A stretch of 64,000 bases of DNA from NCBI GenBank assembly GCA_024516035.1, contig CM044965.1, positions 3,221,146-3,285,145 of the forward strand, given 5' to 3'. This document shows, piece by piece, positions 22,699-31,986 of the stretch. Below the pieces are notes generated by a model. That model worked only from the letters and a program-made list of their open reading frames with translations, was not told where the DNA came from and made no database searches. Both the position numbers and the translations under genes were made by a program. This DNA is from Bactericera cockerelli (taxonomy: Eukaryota; Arthropoda; Insecta; Hemiptera; Triozidae). The stretch's first letter is position 1. Each line of letters starts with the position of its first letter.

Positions 22699-23479
22699 GG
22701 CTCAAAAATAATAGTCCAAGAAAATTGAGTGGATATAAACGCACAATGTCTCAATGCAAGAACAAATCACTATTTATTTTTCCTCTTGTGATTTCTCATA
22801 ACTCCATTTTCTCCCCATTCGAATTTTATTGCTCGAGAAAAATAAAAACAACTTTGAGCTTAGAAAAATATGTAAATTAATTAAAATAAATAGATGGAAA
22901 ATTATTTTAAAAAAGCTGCCAAAGAAACGGACTGCTTGAAATTTTGGACGGTTTCAGATTAACTTGTGTTGTAACAAAGTTTTATTTTAAGTATCATTAA
23001 ATAATTGTTATTTTTTTTCTTTTCTTTACAATTTTCATTATTTGTTATATTATTTTACTTGTTCTATTATTTTATGAAATTAAAAACTATGTAAAGAAAA
23101 AATAATAAAAAGAATCTCATTCGTACAAAATTAAAAGATATCTGTCTGTGTCATTGATTTTATAGAACTTTTGCAGGTATGGCGGTTACATATTGTTTTG
23201 TGTTTGTTTTTGTATATATAAAAAAAAACATATCTCTCCGATTTATATTTCTGGAGATGTCGAAACCTCCTGAGCAACCTTGGTTTTGTGTCTGTCTATC
23301 CGTTATTTTCATTCCTTATAACTCGCAAACTCAGAAATTACTTCACACTAGCGGAACTGGGAGACAAAGACCTCACCTGACCTCTAAGTTTTTACTTAAA
23401 CTCTTATATCTCGTAAACCGTACACCCAAATTTGATGGAATTTTGTACGTGAATGAGCATTAGCGTTTCTACCCCCAGG

Positions 23480-25250
23480 AACACTGAAAATGAGGTTAGC
23501 CTCTGAGAAAGAGAAAAGAGAGGAGGCGACGCTTGATATTCATTACAGTGTTGTCACTAGAGCTTCATAGTCTCTACAGTGTTGTCACTAGAGCTTCATA
23601 GTCTCTACAGTGTTGTCACTAGAGCTTCATAGTCTCTACAGTGTTGTCACTAGAACTTCAAAGTCTCTACCGTGTTGTCACTAGAGCTTCATAGTCTCTA
23701 CAGTGTTGTCACTAGAGCTTCATAGTCTCTACAGTGTTGTCACTAGAGCTTCATAGTCTCTACAGTGTTGTCACTAGAGCTTCATAGTCTCCACAGTGCG
23801 TGCAGTGTTGCCACTGGTACCGCTAGAGTTGCTGTTCTGTTGACGTACTGCCAGGAACACTGCGGGTACACTCTGAGGATGAGGAGAGAAAGGATGCGAC
23901 GCTTGATATTCATTACAGTGTTGTCACTAGAGCTTCATAGTCTCTACAGTGTTGTCACTAGAGCTTCATAGTCTCTACAGTGTTGTCACTAGAGCTTCAT
24001 AGTCTCTACAGTGTTGTCACTAGAGCTTCATAGTCTCTACAGTGTTGTCACTAGAGCTTCATAGTCTCTACAGTGTTGTCACTAGAGTTTCATAGTCTCT
24101 ACAGTGTTGTCACTAGAGTTTCATAGTCTCTACAGTGTTGTCACTAGAGTTTCATAGTCTCTACAGTGTTGTCACTAGAGCTTCATAGTCTCTACAGTCT
24201 TGTCACTAGAGCTTCATAGTCTCCACAGTGCGTGCAGTGTTGCCGCTGGTACCGCTAGAGTTGCTGTTCTGTCTGACGTACTGCCAGGAACACTGCGGGT
24301 ACACTCTGAGGATGAGGAGAGAGAGGATGCGCCGCTTGATATTAATTACAGTGTTGCCACTAGAGCTTCATAGTCTCTACAGTGTTGTCACTAGAGCTTC
24401 ATAGTCTCTACAGTATTGCCACTAGAGCTTCATAGTCTCTACAGTGTTGTCACTAGAGCTTCATAGTCTCTACAGTGTTGTCACTAGAGCTTCATAGTCT
24501 CTACAGTGCGTGCAGTGTTGCCACTGGTACCGCTAGAGTTGCTGTTCTGTCTGACGTACTGCCAGGAACACTGCGGGTACACTCTGAGGATGAGGAGAGA
24601 GAGGATGCGACGCTTGATGTTCATCACAGTGTTGTCACTAGAGTTTCATAGTCTCTACAGTGTTGTCACAAGAGCTTCATAGTCTCTACAGTGTTGTCAC
24701 TAGAGTTTCATAGTCTCTACAGTGTTGTCACTAGAGTTTCATAGTCTCTACAGTGTTGTCACTAGAGTTTCATAGTCTCTACAGTCTTGTCACTAGAGCT
24801 TCATAGTCTCTACAGTGCGTGCAGTGTTGCCACTGGTACCGCTAGAGTTGCTGTTCTGTCTGACGTACTGCCAGGAACACTGCGGGTACACTCTGAGGAT
24901 GAGGAGAGAGAGGATTCGCCGCTTGATATTCATTACAGTGTTGCCACTAGAGCTTCATAGTCTCTACAGTGTTGTCACTAGAGCTTCATAGTCTCTACAG
25001 TGCGTGCAGTGTTGCCACTGGTACCGCTAGAGTTGCTGTTCTGTCTGACGTACTGCCAGGAACACTGAGGGTACACTCTGAGGATGAGGAGAGAGAGGAT
25101 GCGACGCTTGATATTCATTACAGTGTTGTCACTAGAGCTTCATAGTCTCCACAGTGCGTGCAGTGTTGCCACTGGTACCGCTAGAGTTGCTGTTCTGTCT
25201 GACGTACTGCCAGGAACACTGCGGGTACACTCTGAGGATGAGGAGAGAGA
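23480..25250 (-). repeat. Higher-order satellite grown from the last exon of the Methuselah-like gene
   Basis: Two levels are visible. A 30-bp unit (minus strand: GTAGAGACTATGAAGCTCTA, GTGACAACACT) occurs about 32 times in blocks of 8, 10, 5, 6, 2 and 1 from low to high coordinate. The blocks are separated by modules of about 130 bp that copy the exon 8 tail, from AAGCGTCG through TGTACCCGCAGTGTTCC and AGCGGTACCAGTGGC to the stop. There are six modules with GTTGCTGTTCTGT, near 23828, 24258, 24538, 24848, 25030 and 25190, and a worn seventh near 23500. The module nearest 25190 is the real exon end. Module spacing shrinks toward the gene. Confidence 0.9.
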
Positions 25251-25324
25251 GGATACGACGCTTGCACACGAAGATGAGGAATATGAGAAGACCCTGCAGC
25301 GCATTGCCCATGTCGGAGACGTAC
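25132..25324 (-). CDS. mthl: Methuselah-like receptor, exon 8 (TM7 and C-tail)
   Basis: The acceptor is TTAATTTCAG on the minus strand. The first base completes the split Trp codon of exon 7. It encodes residues 833-895: YVSDMGNALQGLLIFLIFVC (TM7), then KRRILSLLILRVYPQCSWQY and a short Ser/Asn/Thr-rich tail ending TVETMKL, with stop TAG at 25134-25132. The NALQG...FVCKRR block is characteristic of Methuselah/secretin-family TM7 and the start of helix 8. The stop-proximal 130 bp seed the satellite that follows. A sequence drift in the tail would not affect the membrane part. Confidence 0.88.
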
Positions 25325-25847
25325 CTGAAATTAACAGAGAGATTAAGCCGTTATCAAGAAAAACTTGTTTCTGCACATGCGCTCAGATTTTCAAGTCAGA
25401 TTTAATTCAATTAACGGAGAAGACTTAAAAATTTGACCGCAAGTTTTTGTCAGATATGTCAAAAAATTCAATTCAACTAGCTTAACATATATCCCTTAAT
25501 TGAAGGTTTCCCTTTATTTGAAGATTAGGTGACACTAATTTTCAAAAAGTCGTTTCTGCACACGCGCTCACCGAGATTTCATCTAAAATATTGTGCTCGT
25601 TGGTTTTGAAAACATGAAAAATAAGCCTGGATTAAAAAAACACCTAACTAAGTTTTCATTCGATTTTCAGCGACTAAAGACTAAAACCTCCCTCCCGAAT
25701 AACCCAAATCTAAATGTTAAAACCAAAAAGAATCAACTTGTCACAATAGATTTCATTAGATCGCAGTGTTATTTGTATAGAGTTTCACTGAAACTCACAC
25801 AACCTACAACCAGGTGAGACAATAATAATTATTCAATATGTACGTAC

Positions 25848-25940
25848 CAAATATACTCCGGACCTCCGCAAACCCAGGAAATCACCTCCATTATCCAGTT
25901 CACACCCATCACAGTGAACAGCTTCAAGTAGAGGTTGAAC
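25848..25940 (-). CDS. mthl: Methuselah-like receptor, exon 7 (TM6)
   Basis: The acceptor is CCACTCACAG and the donor is ATTTG|GTACGTAC. The 93 nt encode residues 802-831: FNLYLKLFTVMGVNWIMEVI, then SWVCGGPEYI, with Arg801 and Trp832 split across junctions. RFNLYLKLF and GVNWIMEVISW are hallmark Methuselah TM6 sequences. The exon is flanked by AT-rich DNA on both sides. Confidence 0.9.
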
Positions 25941-26112
25941 CTGTGAGTGGAGGGGGAAATTGGGTGAGATGCTAGGTTGAAATTTAACATGAATTCAAAT
26001 TGAAGTCCAAGAGGACATAAAAAGTTGATTTAGTGATCCTACGAACCAGTCCATTCAAAGCGCCATCGACGCTGGCTAAAAATAAATAAATCAAAACGAT
26101 ACGTTGATATAC

Positions 26113-26310
26113 ATATCAACTCATTATTATTATTATACAATTCTTTATTAGATACAAAAGGACATTATGTACATATAAATAATAATTTTAACAGTGAAAA
26201 AATGAAAACAATATATACAATAAAAATGAAAAATAATAGAAAATATTTGAAAACACATGTCCTAAGTAAAGGGCGGGGTTATTGCCTATGGTAATCTCTT
26301 CCACCCAACT
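26113..26310 (-). mobile_element. TAA-tail retroposon (family I) copy
   Basis: TTATTATTATACAATTCTTT, GACATTATGTACATATAAAT and GTCCTAAGTAAAGGGCGGGG with CTCTTCCACCCAAC are in family order, in the intron between exons 6 and 7 of the receptor gene. Confidence 0.75.
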
Positions 26311-26320
26311 CATTATGTCA

Positions 26321-26560
26321 GCCAGCGTCGATTGCGTGTTGAATACACGAGCTTTCGTTCTGTCAGTGAAGTTAAGCAACGTCCACCGAAGCTATGACTT
26401 GGATGGGTGACCATTCAATTTCGAACACTCTTGATTAACCCATTCAGACTGGGTGAAGTTAATTTGAGTTTCTGGTTTGTGAGTTTCCAGTGAATGGGGG
26501 GTAAAACCCCTGTCGTGATTTGACCATGCAGTTGAAAGCCACGTTAAACCAACAAAAAAA
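26321..26560 (+). mobile_element. 5S-SINE-B copy, subfamily 2
   Basis: Here the 5S resemblance runs further, through CGAAGCTATGACTTGGATGG and GTGACC, as in true 5S rRNA. The family tail then follows (CAGACTGGGTGAAG, GGGGGGTAAAACCC, GCAGTTGAAAGCCACGTTAA). It inserted directly after a family I element. Confidence 0.85.
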
Positions 26561-26653
26561 AAGAAATTTACTGCATCAGGTAACCCGGCAAGATACTATA
26601 CATTATCATCATCTGAACCTTTTTTTTTAAAGAAAAACGGCAATAAAAGTTAT

Positions 26654-26945
26654 ATCATAATTATGTATTGTGTAATCAATTTCGTGATGTCACAACTACT
26701 CAAACTCAAGCTGCTAAATTTTTACCCAAATTAAGAGTCGAACCACCGACCTCCAGGTTACAAGTCCACCGGCGCCGCCTTATCGATCAAGCTACTGAGG
26801 TCGGCAATATTTTCTTATTATGATTTTATCAAGCTACCGACCTCGGAGGTCGGTGGTTCAAGTCTCGGTTTCAGAGCAGATTTAGTAAAGCTAGTTTGAG
26901 TAGTTGTGATATCACGAAAGTGATTAACACAAATATGAAAACTTA
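26654..26945. mobile_element. Two tSINE-A copies in opposite orientation
   Basis: A minus-strand copy (26654-26804) ends at CTACTGAGGTCGG. A plus-strand copy (about 26835-26942) follows after 30 bp and lacks the middle of its head (GACCTCGGAGGTCGGTGG). The head-to-head pair could form a hairpin. It lies in the receptor intron between exons 6 and 7. Confidence 0.8.
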
Positions 26946-27170
26946 TTAATATTTTACTACCGTATGGTTTAGCATTGATGAGGAGTCGCGGGTTTTAGTT
27001 AGGGTTGGCAGGCATGGATACCGGGTGGTCCATGTCTGAGGCCCACACTTTTCGGCATGAGCTTTTTTTTTAATCAATATTTATTTAAAGAGAGGTCTGT
27101 AACATTCAGAGTCCTTGCCCCTTTGATCGGCATAAGCTTACTACCTTCCTCAACAACAAAAATGGTTTAC

Positions 27171-27339
27171 CGTTCGGTCTCCGAGGCCATGTGTCGCTTG
27201 CTTCCCCTAGTGGTGAGTATGGTGGTGTTGGTTCTGTGGTGAGCAAGCATTGTGCGGGCCGTGCCCAGGAACATGAGGGTGTTGCAGAGGATGAGGAGAC
27301 CTACAGGGCCGTAGAAGTAGACCAGAGTGGCGAGGTCCG
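27171..27339 (-). CDS. mthl: Methuselah-like receptor, exon 6 (TM5)
   Basis: The acceptor is CTGATTTCAG and the donor is GAACG|GTAAAC. It encodes residues 746-800, starting DLATLVYFYGPVGLLILCNT (extracellular loop 2 end and TM5), then LMFLGTARTMLAHH and an intracellular loop 3 segment RGSKRHMASETE. YFYGP and LLILCN are family hallmarks. The first Ser codon is split with exon 5 (T|CG) and the last Arg (CG|G) with exon 7, so both phases fit. Confidence 0.9.
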
Positions 27340-27369
27340 CTGAAATCAGGAGGAGACATATAAGGTTAC

Positions 27370-27830
27370 CTTACATTATTAACGCGCTGGTCTGGTAAGC
27401 CAGGTTGCGTATTGATCCGTTGGTTTGAATTGTTGATGTTAATGGAAATAATGATTATTTTATACAAAAAGAAATAGAAATGTAAAGGATAGTAATTCTA
27501 ATTAACACAAAAACTAGAACAAGGCTGCATCCCACGACACAAGGACCATATACTTCGTAGGTGTGGCCCATAGTGTGAGATGACGACAGCCAAAAGAAAC
27601 TAGCATAAGTTCAATTAAAAATATTATGAATTATGTAAACTGTCATTGTTATATATATTTGAACCATTTACTTGTCATGTATTAAATAAATAAAAATAAA
27701 AAATCTCACCCAGTGCATGATTTTTTCCTCATTAATTTGAATTTGTGACCACATACTAATAAGACTCTGAGGGTTGGGGGGTAGAAAATGCTTTAAGCAT
27801 TAACCTCGCCCAGTGGTTACCTTATTATTA
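27370..27830 (+). mobile_element. tSINE-H split into head and body pieces
   Basis: The head-like piece (ATTAACGCGCTGGTCTGGTA near 27381) and the body (CACCCAGTGCATGATTTTTT, GACTCTGAGGGTTGG, GCTTTAAGCATTAACCTCGC, 27705-27825) belong to the family seen intact at 33170 and 58145. About 290 bp of other DNA lies between them. Confidence 0.6.
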
Positions 27831-27838
27831 TTAAAAAA

Positions 27839-27965
27839 ATCGATAAGGCGGCGGACTTGTAACCTGGAGGTCGGTGGTTCAAGTCCCGGTTTCAGCGTAG
27901 ATTTAGTAAAGCGAGTTTGAGTAGTTCTGATATCACGAAAGTGATCAACACAATTATGATAACCT
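27839..27965 (+). mobile_element. tSINE-A, 5' truncated
   Basis: ATCGATAAGGCGGCGGACTT, CTGGAGGTCGGTGGTTCAAG and the GATATCACGAAAGTGATCAA tail are intact. The first 20 bases are missing. Confidence 0.8.
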
Positions 27966-28124
27966 TATTATAGTTATTATTATTAAATTAGAACATAAGG
28001 TAGTGATTCCACTGAGTGATACTTTTTGTATCGCAACGTTGCAAACTGTATTCCATGCTTCGCTTTCTGCCTCTCTCTATAGAATCATTTTTTTCTGCTG
28101 ACATCGCTTTCAACTGTATGGTCA

Positions 28125-28282
28125 TATCACTACTGAGACCCGTAAGCTCAAGACCTACGAGTATTATTATATCGTCAAAATCCAGAATGGGGCGGAGAAC
28201 TTGTCATGTCCCAGCGGGGTTTCGAACCCGCGACCTCTCGATTGTCCGACAGATTCCTTGACCCATGAGCTACCAGGCCCCG
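28125..28282 (-). mobile_element. tSINE-C copy
   Basis: The head has CATGTCCCAGCGGGGTTTCG, AACCCGCGACCTCTCGATTG and ATGAGCTACCAGG. The body is shortened and preceded by a scrap of 5S-SINE-B tail (CTTTCAACTGTATGGTCATA at 28108). Confidence 0.75.
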
Positions 28283-28345
28283 ATAAAAATTAATCAAGTT
28301 TTTGTTGGTGATTGATTGTGATTGACACAAATATAATAATGTCGC

Positions 28346-28876
28346 CAGGGCCGTATTCACTTAGACGACCGGCATGGTTTTTCGTGAATTCACTTGTGGG
28401 ACCGGCGATGTTTAGGCTATTCACAGGCGTAGTACATGCGTGTACCACGGGTGGTACACCCGGTCCATTCCGTACGAACGTGCGTGTACCACGGGTGGTA
28501 CACCCGGTCCATTCCGTACGAACGTGCGTGTACCACGGGTGGTACACCCGGTCCATTCCGTACGAACGTGCGTGTACCACGGGTGGTACACCCGGTCCAT
28601 TCCGTACGAACGTGCGTGTACCACCGGTGGTACACGCGGTCGTCTACGTGTTAAGGGGGGCCCGGCCCCCCCCCCCCTCGAAATTCTCACTTGAACGTAG
28701 GCTCTCGTCCCGGACCCCCCTGCCTTGCATTTTTTTATAGGTACATTACATAATTATCTACATACGTACATGTTGATTCCTAAACACAATAAACAGTAAA
28801 ATCCAACTACATTACAACATAATTATTATTATACTATTTGGGCCCCCCCCTGACGAAAATCCTGGATACGGCCCTG
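28346..28876. mobile_element. hAT-type MITE with 8-bp target duplication
   Basis: The ends CAGGGCCGTATTCA and its inverted partner (GGATACGGCCCTG) are hAT-like. The element is flanked on both sides by AATGTCGC (28338-28345 and 28877-28884), the 8-bp duplication expected of hAT transposition. The interior contains the 44-bp palindromic array, a G/C run near 28656-28675 and AT-rich DNA, with no transposase. Confidence 0.85.
28438..28650. repeat. 44-bp tandem repeat, four and a half copies, each with a palindrome
   Basis: Each unit holds GTGTACCACGGGTGGTACAC, a 20-bp palindrome (9-bp arms, 2-nt centre), then CCGGTCCATTCCGTACGAAC. The last copy changes to ACCACCGGTGG. Open frames run through it on both strands only because the unit lacks stops. 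Confidence 0.95.
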
Positions 28877-29392
28877 AATGTCGCCTTATAACTTTCGAAT
28901 AGTTTCTTCGGTAAAATTAAAATTTTGTAAGGTTTCGTATTTAAAAAAATGAAGTTGGCCTCCCTGGCCCCGACATGGTGGCCGGAAAAAAAATCGGTCC
29001 ATTCTAATATAAGGTCTAATTACCAAGGATTACCGTACACAATTTTAAATTTACTGAGAAACCCCTTTCGAAAGATATTCAGGGGTTTCCAGACTTTACT
29101 GCATACACAAAGTTAGACGCCATTTGCAAACAGTTAATATTAAAAAAATAAAATTTGCACCAATGTATTTCTTATTTAAAGACCTTTTCAAAAATGTATC
29201 GCAAGGTGGGAGTTCGTATTTAAAAAAATGAAGTTGGCCCCCCTGGCCCCGACATGGGGGCCGGTAACAAAAATCGACTCCACTCTAAAAGAAGGTCTTA
29301 TTAGCTCAGTTTACCTTACAAAATTTTAATTTTACGGAAGAACCCATTCAAAAGTTATTCAGGGGTTTCCAGACTTTTGCCCCACCCTGTAT
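28877..29392 (-). mobile_element. Inverted-repeat element ending CAGGGTGGGGCAAAAG
   Basis: The right end on the minus strand starts CAGGGTGGGGCAAAAGTCTG. Segments such as AAAATTAAAATTTTGTAAGG and CCCGACATGG...GCCGG occur twice in the element, in partly inverted and partly direct arrangement. The left end has been overwritten by the hAT MITE. It looks like a Tc1/mariner-type non-autonomous element. Confidence 0.6.
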
Positions 29393-29393
29393 A

Positions 29394-29530
29394 TACTGCC
29401 CGATTAGGACTAATAAGTCACATTATTCCAGCAGTAAACCCAAAATGGCTTTTTATGATGTGGTCAAATCCAAAAGGGAGAATATCTTGTCATGTCCCGG
29501 TTGGGTTTTGAACCCTAAATCAAATATGAT
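29394..29530 (-). mobile_element. tSINE-C copy with disrupted head
   Basis: TACTGCCCGATTAGGACTAA, CATTATTCCAGCAGTAAACC and CTTGTCATGTCCCGGTTGGG are in order. The head breaks off after TTTTGAACCC, and GAGCTATTGCCCC appears only near 29641. Confidence 0.65.
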
Positions 29531-30023
29531 GAAACACAGGGAATACTTTTTATGGTTCATCAAGATAGGTTCTGAGTATATTTCAAATGTAAAACATGTC
29601 TTCAAACTCACTACCGAGAGGAAGCGTGCCTCTGATACTTGAGCTATTGCCCCTTTGGATGGCCTGTGATCAGGCGCGACCGGTGGTAAAATGTTTTGGG
29701 GGTGCTACCACATAAACCGGAACAAAATGGTATTTAAAGAGTCGCTCTTTCAGTATCTAAAGAGTTTGATTTAGTGTACAATACCAATTATAGTAATTAT
29801 GCTTTAGTTATTCTAGAAATGTGTGATGATTTTCATTGTGCACGAGCTAGGACTTGAGAAAATCCTCTGTTTTTCTTTTTCTCCTGGATGTGCTGTAGTT
29901 CCGCAGCTCCTTAGCACCGGCCGCGCCTGCCTATGATATTTTATGTATCAGGAACTGATGCGAGCGAGAATCACCAGCCGCAGGTAAAAGCCAATCTTTT
30001 TTTAGAAAAAAGTGAACACTTAC

Positions 30024-30202
30024 ATGTGAACCAGCATTTCTTTTCTCCGAACCCGGGTTTGATCCAGGAGTGATCTAGAGTGTCCTGCAGGATGGTGGCT
30101 CCCACTACAACACAGGGGAAGCACCAGGCGTACAGAGAGTAGAGGAGGAACTTTCTCTTCTCCTGCTGGGGGATAGTGCCGTGGATAGGCCTCAGAGTGG
30201 AG
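30024..30202 (-). CDS. mthl: Methuselah-like receptor, exon 5 (TM4)
   Basis: The acceptor is TATTATTCCAG and the donor is TTCACAT|GTAAGTG. It encodes residues 686-744: STLRPIHGTIPQQEKRKF (intracellular loop 2; first Ser split with exon 4), LLYSLYAWCFPCVVVGATIL (TM4), and QDTLDHSWIKPGFGEKKCWF (extracellular loop 2 with the conserved Cys-Trp). Phase fits exon 4 (AG|C) and exon 6 (T|CG). Just upstream, at 30203-30358, lies a second copy of this acceptor and most of this exon. Confidence 0.9.
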
Positions 30203-30358
30203 CTGGAATAATAATAATAATACAGGAGTGATCTAGTGTCCTGCAGGATGGTGGCTCCCACTACAACACAGGGGAAGCACCAGGCGTACAGAGAGTAGAG
30301 GAGGAACTTTCTCTTCTCCTGCTGGGGGATAGTGCCGTGGATAGGCCGCAGAGTGGAG
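30203..30358 (-). repeat. mthl: In-frame 156-bp duplication of the exon 5 acceptor and coding part
   Basis: A copy of the exon with its own TTATTATTCCAG acceptor begins at 30358, exactly 156 bp (52 codons) upstream of 30202. It matches exon 5 through ATCCTGCAGGACAC, then runs through the AT trinucleotides into the real acceptor with no stop (ILQDTRSLLYYYYYSSSTLR). Choosing the outer acceptor would therefore give a longer exon 5 with a second loop and TM4-like segment. It differs from the real exon by few bases (AGG/CGG, and a 2-bp loss), so it looks young. Confidence 0.9.
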
Positions 30359-30559
30359 CTGGAATAATAATAACAAGCCAGACTAGCTTGCAGTTCCCAA
30401 GGGTTTAACGGCTTATAAAGAAAAAGCCCAAGTTCTCATGATGGTTAATTGCACATAGAAATATGTGATTCAGAACCAGCCAACTTTTCTCTTGAGTTTG
30501 GCTGGAGACCATCACTGCCCCTTATCAGTAGCCAAGCTGGCTACCAATAGATAAAAAAA

Positions 30560-31012
30560 TATTTCACTAAGACCGATAAAAAGGAAGGTATCTATGTCCT
30601 TGTATGACAACAACAAAAAAATCAGCCATGCATTGCGTGCGATTAAAATTGTGCAGCGGTTGGAATCGAACCCACGGTCTCTTACCACGAATGTAGGCTA
30701 ACACCCCTGTCGTGGTATGAAATTGTCTATAATATAATAGACAATATCTGAAAATAATAAATAAATAATAGAATGTTTTAAAAAGAGCCGACCCCAGAAG
30801 TCACTAGATTTATAAGGGAAAAGGCAAGGGAGATATACATACGAGTATATAGAATGTTCTAAATAATAATAACAATAAAAAAATGTTGATATATTTCCTT
30901 AAGACCCATAAAAAGGAGGGTATCGTATGACAAAAGAAAAAAAAATCAACCATGCGTGCATTGCATGCGATTAAAATTGTGCAGCGGTTAGCATCGAACC
31001 CGCGGTCTCTCA
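30560..31012. repeat. Repeated 130-bp segment abutting the exon 4 donor
   Basis: Two direct copies (about 30575-30715 and 30890-31012) share AAGACC.ATAAAAAGGA, ATCA.CCATGC, GCGATTAAAATTGTGCAGCG and a TCGAACCC..GGTCTCT end that resembles a tRNA-type B box on the minus strand. The second copy stops within a few bases of the exon 4 donor GTGAGA. Confidence 0.75.
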
Positions 31013-31013
31013 C

Positions 31014-31092
31014 CTGAAAGTCCACCAGATGTCAAAGCACATGACGTTGAGCCAGAAGAATGTGGCGAGGAAAAAGAACTGAATCAGAAATC
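31014..31092 (-). CDS. mthl: Methuselah-like receptor, exon 4 (TM3)
   Basis: The acceptor is TCTCTTGCCAG and the donor is TTTCAG|GTGAGA. The 79 nt encode residues 660-684, [20 protein letters not shown] then IWWTF, with Gly659 and Ser685 split. [15 protein letters not shown] is a strong Methuselah TM3 signature. The repeat described at 30560-31012 ends just 2 bp into the intron. Confidence 0.92.
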
Positions 31093-31246
31093 CTGGCAAG
31101 AGAGGAAGAAAAATAAGTATGTTGAGAAAAATAGGGAGCTAAAAGTAATAATAATAATAGTCTTCAGTGGAAGGCAACCATCAGGCAAGGTTAATGCTTA
31201 AAGGTTAATTCAATAACATGGTTAGATTATTTTGCGGGGTAAAGGC

Positions 31247-31545
31247 GCGGCGCTACCCTAGGGCCCTAGGGTCTAGGAGATACCCTAGGGTCTAGGAGAT
31301 ACCCTAGGGTCTAGGAGATACCCTAGGGTCTAGGAGATACCCTAGGGTCTAGGAGATACCCTAGGGTCTAGGAGATACCCTAGGGTCTAGGAGCTACCCT
31401 AGGGCCCTAGGGTCTAAGAGATACCCTAGGGTCTAGGAGATACCCTAGGGTCTAGGAGGTACCCTAGGGTCTAGGAGATACCCTAGGGTCTAGGAGATAC
31501 AATAGGGTCTAGGAGCTACCCTAGGGCCCTAGGGTCTAGGGCTCC
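31247..31545. repeat. 19-bp minisatellite with CCCTAGGG palindrome, about 14 copies
   Basis: The unit is GAGATACCCTAGGGTCTAG. Variants end in GAGCTACC with an extra CCCTAGGGCCCTAGGG at both ends and once in the middle, suggesting growth in blocks. A diverged copy of the flank (CAGGGTATAGGCCTCCGTTG at about 31620) resembles CTAGGGCTCCGTTG at 31537. It lies in the receptor intron between exons 3 and 4. Confidence 0.95.
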
Positions 31546-31986
31546 GTTGTTTTCGCACACTATGGACCGAATTATAAATTATTTTATTTCACGTAGTACT
31601 GGCTCTACCCCAGGGTCCAGGGTATAGGCCTCCGTTGTGTCCGCGCACTTAGCCATACAAACATTAGAGGGAGTGCCTGTAAGCATGCCGCCGACTGCTC
31701 CTGAATCGTGAATCTAACAAAAGGAAATAACTAACTATGACGCACTTGGTAGCTATTCATTTACGTACAAAAAAACTGATCTTTACCATATAAGCACATG
31801 AAAAAGTACCTATTGAATTATATGAAGTAAAATCATGATATAATTAGTACAACACTATCGGATTTCATTGTCTGGTGCTGTTAAATATAGGTACCCTTCT
31901 AAATGAAGTTGTCTATTGAAATGTCGCGCCCAGGTCCAATGTCGACAACTTGACACCGAATGGCACAATATGAAGATATCAACAGA

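Noticed and set aside
23179..23463. 94-codon frame on the plus strand
   Set aside because: It lies in repeat-like AT-rich DNA, with no family resemblance and no splice context.
28290..28740. Repetitive proteins on both strands
   Set aside because: They are a by-product of the stop-free 44-bp repeat inside a hAT MITE.
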